From: Calothrix sp. NIES-4101
GTDB taxonomy: Bacteria; Cyanobacteriota; Cyanobacteriia; Cyanobacteriales; Nostocaceae
NCBI GenBank assembly: GCA_004296455.1
Contig: AP018280.1
Location: forward strand, 3,720,001-3,784,000
Direction: 5' to 3'
Length of the DNA stretch: 64,000 nt
The position numbers and the translations under genes were made by a program. The notes under the pieces were generated by a model. That model saw only the letters and a list, made by a program, of their open reading frames with translations, ran no database searches and was not told the DNA's origin. The stretch's first letter is position 1; every line of letters begins with the position of its first letter. Shown here one piece after another: positions 17,851 through 27,851 of this stretch.

Positions 17851-19518
17851 ATGTTATATATCAAACAATCTCTTAATAATCTTTACTTGCCAATTCAACG
17901 TTTTCTAGCTCTTCCTTATATTAGTTTGTCTATTTGGATACTCCCATTATTACTATTTGGTGCTGGAAATAATAGTTTAATGGCACATGATGAAGGTCTT
18001 TACGCTGTGCGCGCTCGTCTCATGTTTGATTCGGGGGATTGGATACATCCTTGGTCAAGTCCGCATCATAAAACACCGGGATTTTATTGGTTAATAGCAC
18101 TGACTTACAAGATATTTAATATTAGTGAATTTAGTGTTCGTTTACCAAATATGATTTTGGGGATATTGAGCATATTTCTATTATATGAAATTGGTAAAAT
18201 CATCCTCAATCCCAAAATAGCTTGGCTGGCATCGGCGATTTTAAGTGTTAATTTTTTATGGTTGCAATATTGCCGTTTGGGTACTCCTGATGTACCAATG
18301 ATTTTTTTAGTTTTGTTAGCAATATTTTCTTTCTTAAAAGTCGATTTATCATCTGATTATAAATATAGTTCGCTCTACTGTCTTATTGGTGGATTTTGCT
18401 TGGGCTTAGGTTTCCTCTTTCGGAGTCTGATGATTTTCCTACCAATAATTGCTTTATTGCCTTATTTAATCTGGGGAAATAGCCGCGATCGCTTGATTAA
18501 TAAACCTAGTTTATATTTAGGTTTCTTCATTGGTTTAATACCGACATTAATTTGGTTATGCTTGAATGTCATTCATTATGGAAGTGTGAGTATTACCCAA
18601 CTTTTAGATTTTGTATTTCGACTAGGCTCAAAACAAAGGGGTACAAATGGTATTTTATTTTATTTTTTGAGTCTTCCGGTTACGTCGTTTCCGTGGCTTT
18701 TCTTGGCGATAATTGGGTTATTTATTCCCATTTCTCAACCCTTAAATCAACATCAATCCAGTTATAAATTAATTTGTGTTGTTTTCCCTGTTATTTTATT
18801 TGTAGAACTTAGTCTTTTTTCCACCCGCCTTCCCCACTATAGCTTGTGTTTGTTCCCTTTTCTCTCGTTACTAGCAGCAGTTGGATTAGATACACTCTCT
18901 CAAATTTATACTTATACAATTACGAAACGGCGTAAATTAGTATTCATTCCAGAAAGTATTACATACCTGCATAAATTACCTCAAAAATTAAGTTACATTT
19001 TTGGTATTTTCGGAATTATATTTCTCATTGCAGGTATAGTTACATTCTACTTCGGTCAAAGCAAAATTCATCCATATTCAATTTTAGCGATAGTGGTAGG
19101 TTTTGGTTGGTTATTTTTACCAACTATCTGGATAGGAAGCTACCATTTTTATCTCAATTTTCTCACTGCTAATTGTTGGATAGCAAGTTGGCTTATTCCT
19201 GTTTGGCTAGGTTTAGCTGTCGCTGGTGGGAATGGTTTATTAAGCGACTACAACCCCGACTTTCGCAAATTTATTCAACAGCCAGAAATTTCACAAATTC
19301 TCAATTCTTACCCAATTAACTTTGTGAATGTTGGTGGTAAACCTGGCGTTTTGATTGATTTTTATACTAAAAATATTGGTAAAGAAGTATCTTCATTGAC
19401 ACAATTAACGCCGAGTAGCTATGCTTGGATAGAGAAAAAACAAGTTTTAAATTCTTCTGTACCCCATCGAATCATTGGGACAGTCCAAAAATATAGTTTA
19501 GTGCAAGTATTGAAATAA
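17851..19518 (+). CDS. ArnT/PMT-family (GT39-like) membrane glycosyltransferase
   Basis: A 555-residue polytopic membrane protein with about 11-12 hydrophobic segments. The first loop contains AHDEG (D47, E48), the acidic motif expected for lipid-phosphate-sugar transferases, then a W-x-HPW-type segment and HHKTPGFYWLI. This is the layout of ArnT-like enzymes, which move a sugar from a polyprenyl-phosphate donor to a lipid or protein on the outer face of the inner membrane. The acceptor is unknown. It has no gene partner on the same strand. Confidence 0.8.
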   Translation: MLYIKQSLNNLYLPIQRFLALPYISLSIWILPLLLFGAGNNSLMAHDEGLYAVRARLMFDSGDWIHPWSSPHHKTPGFYWLIALTYKIFNISEFSVRLPNMILGILSIFLLYEIGKIILNPKIAWLASAILSVNFLWLQYCRLGTPDVPMIFLVLLAIFSFLKVDLSSDYKYSSLYCLIGGFCLGLGFLFRSLMIFLPIIALLPYLIWGNSRDRLINKPSLYLGFFIGLIPTLIWLCLNVIHYGSVSITQLLDFVFRLGSKQRGTNGILFYFLSLPVTSFPWLFLAIIGLFIPISQPLNQHQSSYKLICVVFPVILFVELSLFSTRLPHYSLCLFPFLSLLAAVGLDTLSQIYTYTITKRRKLVFIPESITYLHKLPQKLSYIFGIFGIIFLIAGIVTFYFGQSKIHPYSILAIVVGFGWLFLPTIWIGSYHFYLNFLTANCWIASWLIPVWLGLAVAGGNGLLSDYNPDFRKFIQQPEISQILNSYPINFVNVGGKPGVLIDFYTKNIGKEVSSLTQLTPSSYAWIEKKQVLNSSVPHRIIGTVQKYSLVQVLK

Positions 19519-19637
19519 GATTACAAGTCAGACTGAAAGTAGAATTGATATTATCCCTGTCTAATCACTGCCGATTAAACTTTCTCCACTTCCCCGTATC
19601 TCTAAGTGAGTCTGAACTGTATTGAATGATGAGCCAC

Positions 19638-19681
19638 TTGAAAAAAAAGAGTGTTATGATGATATTACGTACGCTAAGTAA
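19638..19681 (+). promoter_or_regulatory. candidate marR promoter with overlapping operator
   Basis: TTGAAA (19638-19643) and GATATT (19661-19666) are spaced by 17 bases. The -10 hexamer overlaps TTACGTACGCTAAGTAA (19665-19681), whose reverse strand reads TTAGCGTACGTAA. That resembles the two TTAGCAnnCTAA-type sites before the next gene, so autorepression by the MarR protein is likely. Confidence 0.4.
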
Positions 19682-19689
19682 ATTTCAAG

Positions 19690-20163
19690 ATGGTATCTAT
19701 ATCTGAATCTGATAATTCTCGATTCATTGCATCCTGGCAACAAGTTTTAGCACCACATAATCTCGGCTACAGAATCAAGCTACTCTCACAGTTGTTGACA
19801 CGTAAGTTCACTGAAAAACTAGAACCATTTGGACTAACACCTTTCCACTGGTTAGTTTTATGTTGTTTGTGGCAGGATGATGGTCTCCCGACTTCGAGTA
19901 TTGGCGATAAGTTACAACAGGTTGGCGGTACTTTGACAGGTGTGATCGATCGCATGGAGGAACGTGGTTTAGTACGTCGCGAACGTGATATCAAAGACAG
20001 AAGAATATGGCGCATCTGGTTAACCGATGCAGGGCGAAAACTTCAGGATATTTTACCACCCCTAGCTGTCGAGTTACGCGAAGAAGCCATGCAAGGGATT
20101 GCGGATAGTGATCGCGAATTATTTTCCCACATTTTGAACCAGGCGATCGCCAATATCTCTTAA
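19690..20163 (+). CDS. MarR-family transcriptional regulator
   Basis: A 157-residue winged-helix protein. The helix-turn-helix and wing lie around 52-110, with family hallmarks GGTLTGVIDRMEERGLVRRE and DRRIWRIWLTDAGR. MarR proteins bind palindromic operators as dimers and usually release DNA on binding a small phenolic or drug-like ligand. It lies immediately upstream, on the same strand, of a membrane fusion protein and two MFS exporters, so it is most likely their local repressor. The ligand is unknown. Confidence 0.92.
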   Translation: MVSISESDNSRFIASWQQVLAPHNLGYRIKLLSQLLTRKFTEKLEPFGLTPFHWLVLCCLWQDDGLPTSSIGDKLQQVGGTLTGVIDRMEERGLVRRERDIKDRRIWRIWLTDAGRKLQDILPPLAVELREEAMQGIADSDRELFSHILNQAIANIS

Positions 20164-20276
20164 ATTTAGCTTTCAATTTAGCTACGGGGCGTTGTCCTCT
20201 ATCTGTATCTATATTTTTAACCAAGCTAACTTCACCCTCATGCCTGAAGTCATTTGTTCAAGGGAATGGCAAGATA

Positions 20277-20334
20277 TTTAGCATCCTAAATAAAATTATG
20301 TAAAATTAACTTAGGTAGATACTTAGCACACTAA
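20277..20334. promoter_or_regulatory. pair of candidate MarR operators
   Basis: Two matching palindromes, TTTAGCATCCTAAA (20277-20290) and TTAGCACACTAA (20323-20334), are centred 45 bases apart, close to four helical turns. They share TTAGC-A-N-N-CTAA and are both followed by ATAAAAT. They lie between marR and the membrane fusion gene, 55 bases or more before its start. Binding is inferred from symmetry, repetition and position. Confidence 0.5.
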
Positions 20335-20388
20335 ATAAAATCACTGTAAATACTTTTTAGATATTTCATACAGGGTGGGTAATCAAGA

Positions 20389-21870
20389 ATGCAAGTAACT
20401 AACAACAGTCTCAACGGGCAAAACAAAAAAATTGCGATCGATCAAAAAATGATTGCCAACAAACAAGATTTAGATGCAGGAACTGCTAGCGGCGCAGGTG
20501 CAAGTCTAACCACTGAAGCACCATTTGTGACTCCAGAAACAGAACAAGACAAAAGGCAACCAGCCAAAGGCAAGAAACCATTAGGATTGATTTTAGGGCT
20601 GTTGGGAGTTGGTGTATTAGCCGCAGGTGGATTTGGATATAATTATTGGCATTATGCGACAACGCACCAAGAAACTGATAATGCCACGGTTGCCGGACAT
20701 ATTAACCAGGTTAGTAGCAAAATTCCTGGTACTGTTAGCGAAGTGTTAGTAAGTGACAACCAATTAGTACAGCAAGGACAATTACTAGTAAAACTCGATC
20801 CTCGCGATTACCAAAACAAAGTCCAACAAGCAGAAGCCTCATTGCAAACAGCCCAAAGACAAGCGCAAGCAGCCGCAGCCAATATTACCCTAGCTTCGCA
20901 AACAACTAACGCGAAAACAGCGCAAGCACAAGGTGATGTTAGCGGTGCATTAGCAGCTATTTCGACTGCCCAAGCAGCAGTAGAAGAAGCCCAAGCCGGG
21001 ATTCCCGCCGCCCAAGCAGCAGTAGCAGAAGCCCAAGCGGGGATTTCTGCCGCCCAAGCCCAGGTGAAACAGGCAAATGCGAACTTGCAAAAAGCTGAAG
21101 CTGACTACAACCGTTACAATGCGCTTTTCCAACAGGGTGCAGTTGCACAACAACAATTAGACACAGCTAGAGCTGCTTATGATGTTGCGGTAGCGCAAAA
21201 AAGTGCTGCTCAACAGGGTGTACAGCAAGCGCAAGCAAAATTATCGGCAACAAAAGTCGGAGTTGCACAGGCGCAATCTCGACTCGCCCAAGCAAGGGAA
21301 GGTGTCACCAGCGCTCAAGCGAAACTAGCTGCATCCAAAGGTGGGTTGCAACAAGCGACAGCAGGGGAACAGCAAACCAATGTTAACCGGGGACAGTATG
21401 AAGCCGCGAAAGCTTCAATTACCCAAGCTCAAGCAGCCCTTAAAGATGCCCAATTACAGCTTTCCTATACGGATATTACCGCACCCGCAGCCGGACGCAT
21501 TGGTCGAAAAAACGTTGAAGTTGGCAACCGTGTGCAAGTGGGGACTCCGATGATGGCTGTTGTCAACAATGATTATTGGGTTGTGGCAAATTTCAAAGAA
21601 ACCCAGTTAGGAGACATAAAACCGGGAGAAGAAGTGGAAGTTAAGCTTGATGCTTTCCCCAAGCATACATTTAAAGGTCATGTGGATAGTATTTCGCCAG
21701 CATCAGGGGCGCAATTTGCTTTATTGCCGCCCGATAATGCAACGGGTAACTTTACTAAAATTGTGCAACGGATTCCTGTGAAAATAGCCTTTGAGCCTGC
21801 AAGTATTCAAGGCTATGAATCGCGGATTTCACCGGGAATGTCGGCTGAAGTAAGTATTACGGTTAAGTAG
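20389..21870 (+). CDS. HlyD/EmrA-type membrane fusion protein
   Basis: A 493-residue adaptor of a drug efflux pump. It has a cytoplasmic N-terminus of about 60 residues, one transmembrane helix at 64-84, a split biotinyl-lipoyl domain (around 95-140 and 358-400) and a long Ala/Gln-rich coiled-coil hairpin between them, then a beta-barrel C-terminus (KPGEEVEVKLDAFP). Within the hairpin two near-identical 14-residue units (AQAAVEEAQAGIPA / AQAAVAEAQAGISA) are tandem at DNA level. It links an inner-membrane MFS pump to an outer-membrane channel; no TolC-type gene is nearby. The two transporters follow on the same strand. Confidence 0.9.
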   Translation: MQVTNNSLNGQNKKIAIDQKMIANKQDLDAGTASGAGASLTTEAPFVTPETEQDKRQPAKGKKPLGLILGLLGVGVLAAGGFGYNYWHYATTHQETDNATVAGHINQVSSKIPGTVSEVLVSDNQLVQQGQLLVKLDPRDYQNKVQQAEASLQTAQRQAQAAAANITLASQTTNAKTAQAQGDVSGALAAISTAQAAVEEAQAGIPAAQAAVAEAQAGISAAQAQVKQANANLQKAEADYNRYNALFQQGAVAQQQLDTARAAYDVAVAQKSAAQQGVQQAQAKLSATKVGVAQAQSRLAQAREGVTSAQAKLAASKGGLQQATAGEQQTNVNRGQYEAAKASITQAQAALKDAQLQLSYTDITAPAAGRIGRKNVEVGNRVQVGTPMMAVVNNDYWVVANFKETQLGDIKPGEEVEVKLDAFPKHTFKGHVDSISPASGAQFALLPPDNATGNFTKIVQRIPVKIAFEPASIQGYESRISPGMSAEVSITVK

Positions 21871-22019
21871 TTGAGGAATACTAAGTGGGTAAGTGATGGG
21901 TATTGGATTCTGCCTCAAGGAAGTAGAGAAATTATTAAGACAGGAATTATCCTTATAAACTACACCACTTAACTACACCACAATTGTGCGGGAAAGTTGA
22001 TTAATTCAAGGAATATTCT

Positions 22020-23297
22020 GTGGAAAATACAGGTGCAAGTTGGAAACATGTAATACCAGCTTTTCGATCAAGAAATTACCGCTTATTTTTTGTTGGACAA
22101 GGTATCTCGTTAATTGGTTCGTGGATGACTCAATTGGCAACCATTTGGCTGGTATATAGTTTGACTAATTCAGCCTTAATGTTGGGAGTTGTGGCTTTTA
22201 CGAGTCAGATACCAAGTTTTTTTCTCGCCCCTTTTGGTGGCATTTTTGCAGATAGATTTTCCCGTCATCAGATTTTGATTGGTACACAAATTTTGGCGAT
22301 GCTGCAATCGTTAAGTTTAGCAGCGCTGGCGTTATCAGGAATGATTCAAGTTTGGCATATTATTGCTTTGAGTTTATTGCAGGGGTTTATTAATGCTTTT
22401 GATGCACCTGCACGTCAAGCTTTTGTGACAGAATTAATCGAACGACGGGACGATTTGGCAAATGCGATCGCCATTAATTCTACTATGTTTAATGGTGCGA
22501 GGTTAATTGGACCAGCAATTGGTGGTTTATTGTTAGCACAAGTTGGTGCTGGTTATTGTTTTTTGATTGATGGTGTTAGTTATATTGCTGTAATTATGGC
22601 GTTGTTAGCAATGCGAGTCGGAGCCAACCAAATACCCAGAAGCAATGTTAACCCATTACAGAGAATCAAAGATGGGTTTACATATTCCTTTGGATTTCCG
22701 CCAATTCGCTCAATATTATTATTAGCTGCATTAGTCAGCTTATTTGGGATTCAATATACCGTGATTGTGCCAATTTTTGCCGCAGAAATTCTCAAGGGTG
22801 GTGCACAGACATTGGGTTTTTTGATGGCATCTTCGGGAATTGGAGCTTTAGTTGGTGGGATATATTTAGCTACGAGAAAGACAGTATTTGGACTAGGAAA
22901 AGTAATTGCGATCGCTCCAACTATTTTAGGGATTGCATTAATTGCTTTTGCGATTTCGCGATTATTACCACTTTCGTTAGTCATTATGTTATTTGTCGGT
23001 TTGGGAACAATTCTCCAAGTGGCAACTAGTAATACTGTATTGCAAATTATAGTTGACGAAGATAAACGTGGGCGAGTCATGAGTTTATTTACAATGTCTT
23101 TTTTAGGGATGACTCCATTTGGCAATTTATTAGGAGGATTTTTAGCGGAACGTATTGGTGCGCCAACCACATTAATTATTGATGGAATTGTTTGTATTAT
23201 TGGTTCAATATTTTTTACCAGAGAGTTACCAGAGCTAAGAAAATTAGTACTTCCTATTTATACACAAAAAGGAATTATTAAAGGCAGTAATCCATAA
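22020..23297 (+). CDS. MFS exporter (EntS/MFS_3-like)
   Basis: A 425-residue transporter with about 12 membrane helices. It begins with GTG behind AAGGAA. Features of the MFS_3 group are FRSRNYRLFFVGQGISLIGSW-type N-terminus, GGIFADRFSRHQIL (motif A) near 74-87 and DAPARQAFVTELI near 130-142. Relatives export siderophores, macrolides or other small molecules. Cotranscription with the membrane fusion gene (149-base gap) and the next transporter (56-base gap) is likely. Confidence 0.85.
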   Translation: MENTGASWKHVIPAFRSRNYRLFFVGQGISLIGSWMTQLATIWLVYSLTNSALMLGVVAFTSQIPSFFLAPFGGIFADRFSRHQILIGTQILAMLQSLSLAALALSGMIQVWHIIALSLLQGFINAFDAPARQAFVTELIERRDDLANAIAINSTMFNGARLIGPAIGGLLLAQVGAGYCFLIDGVSYIAVIMALLAMRVGANQIPRSNVNPLQRIKDGFTYSFGFPPIRSILLLAALVSLFGIQYTVIVPIFAAEILKGGAQTLGFLMASSGIGALVGGIYLATRKTVFGLGKVIAIAPTILGIALIAFAISRLLPLSLVIMLFVGLGTILQVATSNTVLQIIVDEDKRGRVMSLFTMSFLGMTPFGNLLGGFLAERIGAPTTLIIDGIVCIIGSIFFTRELPELRKLVLPIYTQKGIIKGSNP

Positions 23298-23353
23298 ATA
23301 TTTACGAATAGTCTCAATATATATAAATTCCCTTTTCACCTCTTCTTTCTCCT

Positions 23354-24934
23354 ATGACAAACTTAAATATAGCCAGTCAACCTAGCTCTCCTTCACAAGT
23401 ACCCCTCAGAACTTGGATTGGGGTTTTAGCAAGTATGTTAGGTGCATTTATGGCGGTATTGGATATCCAAATTACTAATGCTTCATTACAGGATATTCAA
23501 GCCAGTTTAGGAGCAAGTTTAGATGAGGGTTCTTGGATTTCTACGTCTTATTTAGTTGCAGAAATTGTAGTTATTCCCCTGACGGGATGGCTGTCACGTG
23601 TATTTTCCTTACGTCGATATTTATTAATTAATACTGCATTATTTATTTTCTTTTCTATTTGCTGCGCTTCATCTTGGAATTTAAACTCAATGATAGTTTT
23701 CCGCGCCTTACAAGGGTTTACGGGAGGAGTTTTAATTCCTAGTGCAATGACTGTTGTTCTCACTTCTTTACCAGCAGCAAAACAACCCGCAGGTTTAGCA
23801 GCTTTTGGGATGACGGCAGTTTTTGCTCCTTCAATTGGTCCGACATTAGGAGGTTGGTTAACAGAAAATTTTAGTTGGCATTATAGTTTTTATATTAATA
23901 TTTTTCCCGGCATATTAATGTTAGCAGGTGTCTGGTATGGCATATATCAACAAAAGCCGCAATTTGAATTATTAAAACAGGGTGATTGGTGGGGAATTGC
24001 TTCGATGGCGATTGGTTTATCTTCCTTACAAGTGGTACTGGAAGAAGGTAGTCGTAAAGATTGGTTTGGCTCGCCATTAATAACTCGTTTGGCAGTAATG
24101 TCAGTAATATTCCTATTATTGTTTTTTGCGATTGAACTGACGCGCAAACAACCATTTATTAATTTAAGATTATTACGCGATCGCAATTTCGGTTTGGCGA
24201 CAATTGTGAATGTATCTCTTGGTGTGGGTTTATATGGTTCAATCTATATTTTACCTTTATATCTTGCTCAAATTCAAGCATATAATGCTTTACAAATCGG
24301 GCAAGTATTAATTTGGGCAGGTGTGCCGCAATTATTTATTATTCCCTTTATTCCCAAATTAATGCAACGTATTGACGTGCGCTTAATGGTAGCCGTTGGC
24401 GTATCTTTATTCGCCATTAGTGCCTTTATGAATGCGAAATTAACCTATCAAACAGGTTATGATCAATTAATATGGTCACAACTTGTACGTTCAATGGGAC
24501 AACCATTAATTATGGTACCTTTGACTTCAATTGCAACTGCGGGTTTAGCAGCAAAAGATGCTGGTTCAGCAAGCGGTTTATTTAATATGATGCGGAATTT
24601 AGGTGGCTCAATTGGGATTGCATCACTGGCGACTTTATTAAGTAATCGCGAACAATTCCACTCAAATCAATTAGGCACTTCTGTCTCGTTATATAGTCAA
24701 GCAACTCAGGAAAGAATTAATCAATTAACTCAATATTTTACGAGTCGTGGTTCTGATTTAAGTACAGCACAAGAACAAGCAATAAAATCTATTGATAGTG
24801 TGGTTCGTCGTGAAGCTTTTGTGATGGCATTTAATGATTGTTTTTATTTTATTGGGATTGCTTTATTATTGAGTGGAGTTGCTATTTTGTTCTTCAAGAA
24901 AGTGAAATCACCAGGGAAGGCTGTAGCACATTAA
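23354..24934 (+). CDS. DHA2-family MFS drug exporter (EmrB-like)
   Basis: A 526-residue transporter with 14 predicted helices, as usual for the DHA2 branch. The motif AVLDIQITNASL near 34-45 (D1) and APSIGPTLGGW near 158-168 (motif C, antiporter signature) are clear. With the EmrA-like adaptor upstream it forms an EmrAB-type pump. It is the last gene of the operon; a stem-loop at 25111-25146 follows. Confidence 0.9.
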   Translation: MTNLNIASQPSSPSQVPLRTWIGVLASMLGAFMAVLDIQITNASLQDIQASLGASLDEGSWISTSYLVAEIVVIPLTGWLSRVFSLRRYLLINTALFIFFSICCASSWNLNSMIVFRALQGFTGGVLIPSAMTVVLTSLPAAKQPAGLAAFGMTAVFAPSIGPTLGGWLTENFSWHYSFYINIFPGILMLAGVWYGIYQQKPQFELLKQGDWWGIASMAIGLSSLQVVLEEGSRKDWFGSPLITRLAVMSVIFLLLFFAIELTRKQPFINLRLLRDRNFGLATIVNVSLGVGLYGSIYILPLYLAQIQAYNALQIGQVLIWAGVPQLFIIPFIPKLMQRIDVRLMVAVGVSLFAISAFMNAKLTYQTGYDQLIWSQLVRSMGQPLIMVPLTSIATAGLAAKDAGSASGLFNMMRNLGGSIGIASLATLLSNREQFHSNQLGTSVSLYSQATQERINQLTQYFTSRGSDLSTAQEQAIKSIDSVVRREAFVMAFNDCFYFIGIALLLSGVAILFFKKVKSPGKAVAH

Positions 24935-25110
24935 TTATGAATGAATATATCAATTCTCATGACTAAGGAATGTGGATTAAATAAAGTACAACAGTAACGC
25001 ACCATTCCCAAACAAATTGAAAGTTGTAGATTATTCAATTTTCATTCCTAAGGAGATTTGCGAAAAAGAAATTACCAATGTTTTTGCTAGTGTAGCGGGC
25101 AAGATGCCCC

Positions 25111-25146
25111 GGAGTTTTCCGTGAAGAATATCTCCCCGGAAACTCC
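25111..25146. terminator. stem-loop between convergent genes
   Basis: GGAGTTTTCCG (25111-25121) pairs with CGGAAACTCC (up to 25146) with one bulge, between the end of the efflux operon and the end of the minus-strand tpsA. An adjacent GGGC-AAGAT-GCCC hairpin precedes it. No T-run follows on either strand, so termination is plausible only by position. A related GGCAAGATGCCC core is found, inverted, near 47792. Confidence 0.35.
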
Positions 25147-25168
25147 TCTTTGCACTACAAAAAATCTC

Positions 25169-27523
25169 TTAACTACAGGATGGTGTAACTAAAGCCGAAT
25201 TCTGATTTGTTGGTTTCGGTGTGTTGGCAACTAAAAAAATCTCCCCACGATTATTGACTATCCATCCTTGGGCTTCCATAATCGGGGTCGCGGAAATGTT
25301 ATTATTTTTTGATGAGGGCTGCCAATGCGATCGCTCCCCAAGATTTTCTAGCGATATCCAATCAGCATTGACAGTATTATTCCGCAAAGATTCTCGCGGG
25401 TTAACTGGTAATCCGCCTCGTCCAGTAATGGTAAATTGGCTATGGTTACGAGCAATCTGTTTGCAACCTTGAGATAATTTTGGTTCTTGCGGTTCTTGCG
25501 GAAGTTTAATTAATCCCCGATTTGTATCAATATCTAATGTATTTAAATTTACAACTCCATTCAAGCTCGGATTCGTTTGAGAAATCGCTGTAATATCGCT
25601 GGTTGAGTTTTTTTGCGGGTCTAATTCATTGGGATTACTACTTCCTAAACTCAGTGCTAAGTCTTCTCGATTACGTTGTGCAATGCCAAAAATACCAGTA
25701 GCTGTGATTTTTATTTTCCCACCGGAACCTGTATAGGCATTAGCTGTAATGTCGCTATTTTCTAGCTGGTTAGCAACTATAAAACCGTTGGGACTTTGAA
25801 TGGTAATATTGCCACCATCGCCACTAGATTGAACTTTGCCGGCGCTAGTGGAGATTTGGCTATTGCGACGCATGAGCAGGAGGTTTTGTACATTGAGGAT
25901 AATATTTCCCCCATTTCCTAAGTCTGTTTGCGAAATAATTTTTCCCTGACTATCTAAGAGTATTGAACGGGTATTAATGGTTAAATCCCCGGCTTTACCT
26001 AGATTGCGGGGATTACCAAGATATTTGCGATTTGGAGGAAGATTCACTTGACTGCTAACAGAAATATCTGCACCATCTCTAACAATTAAATTTTCTGTGT
26101 TGATGGTTAGTTTTCCCGCATTTCCCGAACCTAAAGTTTCAGCGATTAAACGACTGGGTACATTAGTAGTTGATTTTCCAGCTAACTCGATTGATGTGGC
26201 ATTGATTGTCAAATTTCCTGCGTTTCCTGTCGCTGGAATTAATTCTTGAAATCTGGGAGGTATGAGGATTCCACTTGACTGAACTGATATTGTGCCGCCA
26301 TTGCGAATATTTAATTTACCTGTGTTAATAGTGATATCCCCAGCATCACCCGTTTGATAAGCTGTATTTGCGATCGCACTTAAAACTGATGTCTCTTTTG
26401 AGAAATCAACAATACCAATTATATCAACAGATGTGGCAGCATTAATTGTGAGTTTTCCACCAGTTCCTGTTGCAATTGTACTATTTACTATTTGTCCACC
26501 ATCGCGCAAAATTAATTTATTGACATCTATAGCAATATCTCCGCCATTGTTATTGCTGAAATTTAAGTCAATGATACCGCTACTAGCGATTTCAACAACA
26601 TCACCTTTAACCCGAATATGTCCATTCCCCCTTTCACCTGTTGTCGTCAAAATTGAGTTTAAGGGAATAAAGGTGTCAGACATTCGAGCAAATAGTTGAA
26701 TGTTCTGAAAATTACCGACTCCCTCATATCCTAATGTCCAACCTTCTGTAGTGGGAATGAGACTGACTAAGCTGTCACTCCCCACACTTCCTAACTCAAT
26801 TCTTCCCTGTGGTGCTGTTAAATTCCCCCCATCCATTTTGATATCACCACCGACAAGAGCGAGGGTTTTTCCAGGAGATACTTGTAAACCAGGGAATGCT
26901 CGCAAGGAGTTTTTGACACGATTCAGACTTGCTTGGGATTTATTGATAATGCTGCCTGGGCTTTGTCCAAATTGCAAGCCAATTGGAGTGCTGATTGTTA
27001 GTAATGTTGGAGTTGGAGTTGTTGTAGTACTGAATTTACTCCCATCAGCAAAGTTAACACTGTTTGCGGTGCTGGCTATAAAGGAACCACCAATATTTAA
27101 TGATGCTTGTTCACCAAACACAATCCCATTAGGATTAATCAAGAATAGGTTAGCAATCCCGTTAGCACGAATAGTACCCTCAATATTGGAAATCGATGTT
27201 CCGGTGACACGGGTAATAATATTTTGAATACTGGGAGAGTTATTAAAGTAGGCTGTATTTGTTGTTGGCAGAGAAAATGTTTCCAAGCTGTGAAATAAAT
27301 TATTTCCTGCTTGAGTTCCTCCTTCGATTAATTGGATATTGTTCTGTGTGGTAATGCGAGAATTATTAGGTAAAGTATTATCTGGCGTGATTTGAGCAAA
27401 AACCGGATTTTCTGGAAATATGAATACTGTGACTAAATTTAGCAAAATAATCTTGTGAATTAGAATAAAAGTTTGTTTTGATGATTCTTGTAATTTATTG
27501 ATTTTGTTGGGAAAATATATCAT
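25169..27523 (-). CDS. two-partner secretion exoprotein (TpsA, filamentous haemagglutinin type)
   Basis: A 784-residue secreted protein. A hydrophobic signal segment ends near FAQ at 42-44. The haemagglutination-activity (TPS) domain follows with NPNGIVFG at 130-137, then Ile/Gly/Asn-rich beta-helix repeats (GNAGNLTINATSIEL-type) to about 640. The C-terminus has the GRGGLPVNPRESLR segment typical of cyanobacterial TpsA proteins. It would be exported by the Sec system and crossed through the outer membrane by the TpsB encoded divergently at 28650. It has no visible toxin or CHAT domain of its own. The likely role is surface adhesion or interaction. Confidence 0.9.
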   Translation of the reverse strand: MIYFPNKINKLQESSKQTFILIHKIILLNLVTVFIFPENPVFAQITPDNTLPNNSRITTQNNIQLIEGGTQAGNNLFHSLETFSLPTTNTAYFNNSPSIQNIITRVTGTSISNIEGTIRANGIANLFLINPNGIVFGEQASLNIGGSFIASTANSVNFADGSKFSTTTTPTPTLLTISTPIGLQFGQSPGSIINKSQASLNRVKNSLRAFPGLQVSPGKTLALVGGDIKMDGGNLTAPQGRIELGSVGSDSLVSLIPTTEGWTLGYEGVGNFQNIQLFARMSDTFIPLNSILTTTGERGNGHIRVKGDVVEIASSGIIDLNFSNNNGGDIAIDVNKLILRDGGQIVNSTIATGTGGKLTINAATSVDIIGIVDFSKETSVLSAIANTAYQTGDAGDITINTGKLNIRNGGTISVQSSGILIPPRFQELIPATGNAGNLTINATSIELAGKSTTNVPSRLIAETLGSGNAGKLTINTENLIVRDGADISVSSQVNLPPNRKYLGNPRNLGKAGDLTINTRSILLDSQGKIISQTDLGNGGNIILNVQNLLLMRRNSQISTSAGKVQSSGDGGNITIQSPNGFIVANQLENSDITANAYTGSGGKIKITATGIFGIAQRNREDLALSLGSSNPNELDPQKNSTSDITAISQTNPSLNGVVNLNTLDIDTNRGLIKLPQEPQEPKLSQGCKQIARNHSQFTITGRGGLPVNPRESLRNNTVNADWISLENLGERSHWQPSSKNNNISATPIMEAQGWIVNNRGEIFLVANTPKPTNQNSALVTPSCS

Positions 27524-27851
27524 TTTAGATATCGTATCCTTTCAGCTAATTGCTGTCACAGAATTGCACCAATCTCTAATTAATTAGACTACATGAAAGT
27601 GGATACAGAAAAAACCCGATTCCTTAGGGGAAACGAGCTAATTTGATACTAAGTATATTCAGTAAGTGGTTATAATTCAAACCAATCAAACAAACAATAA
27701 TGAATATAATTGTCAAATTTTTGCTGAGGAAGATAAATTTAATAACTGGCAATTTAGATTCAATTAGGAATGTTGCTGTACTCTCACAAATACACACCCT
27801 TATTTAATCTACATTCCTGTCGCAAAAATGATGGATGACAACTTCATTTTC
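27524..27851. other. intergenic region between tpsA and the Cys-rich gene
   Basis: About 330 AT-rich bases upstream of tpsA. It holds a 12-base perfect palindrome CTAATTAATTAG (27576-27587) about 55 bases before the tpsA start, which could be a regulator site. Nothing else is supported. Confidence 0.35.
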
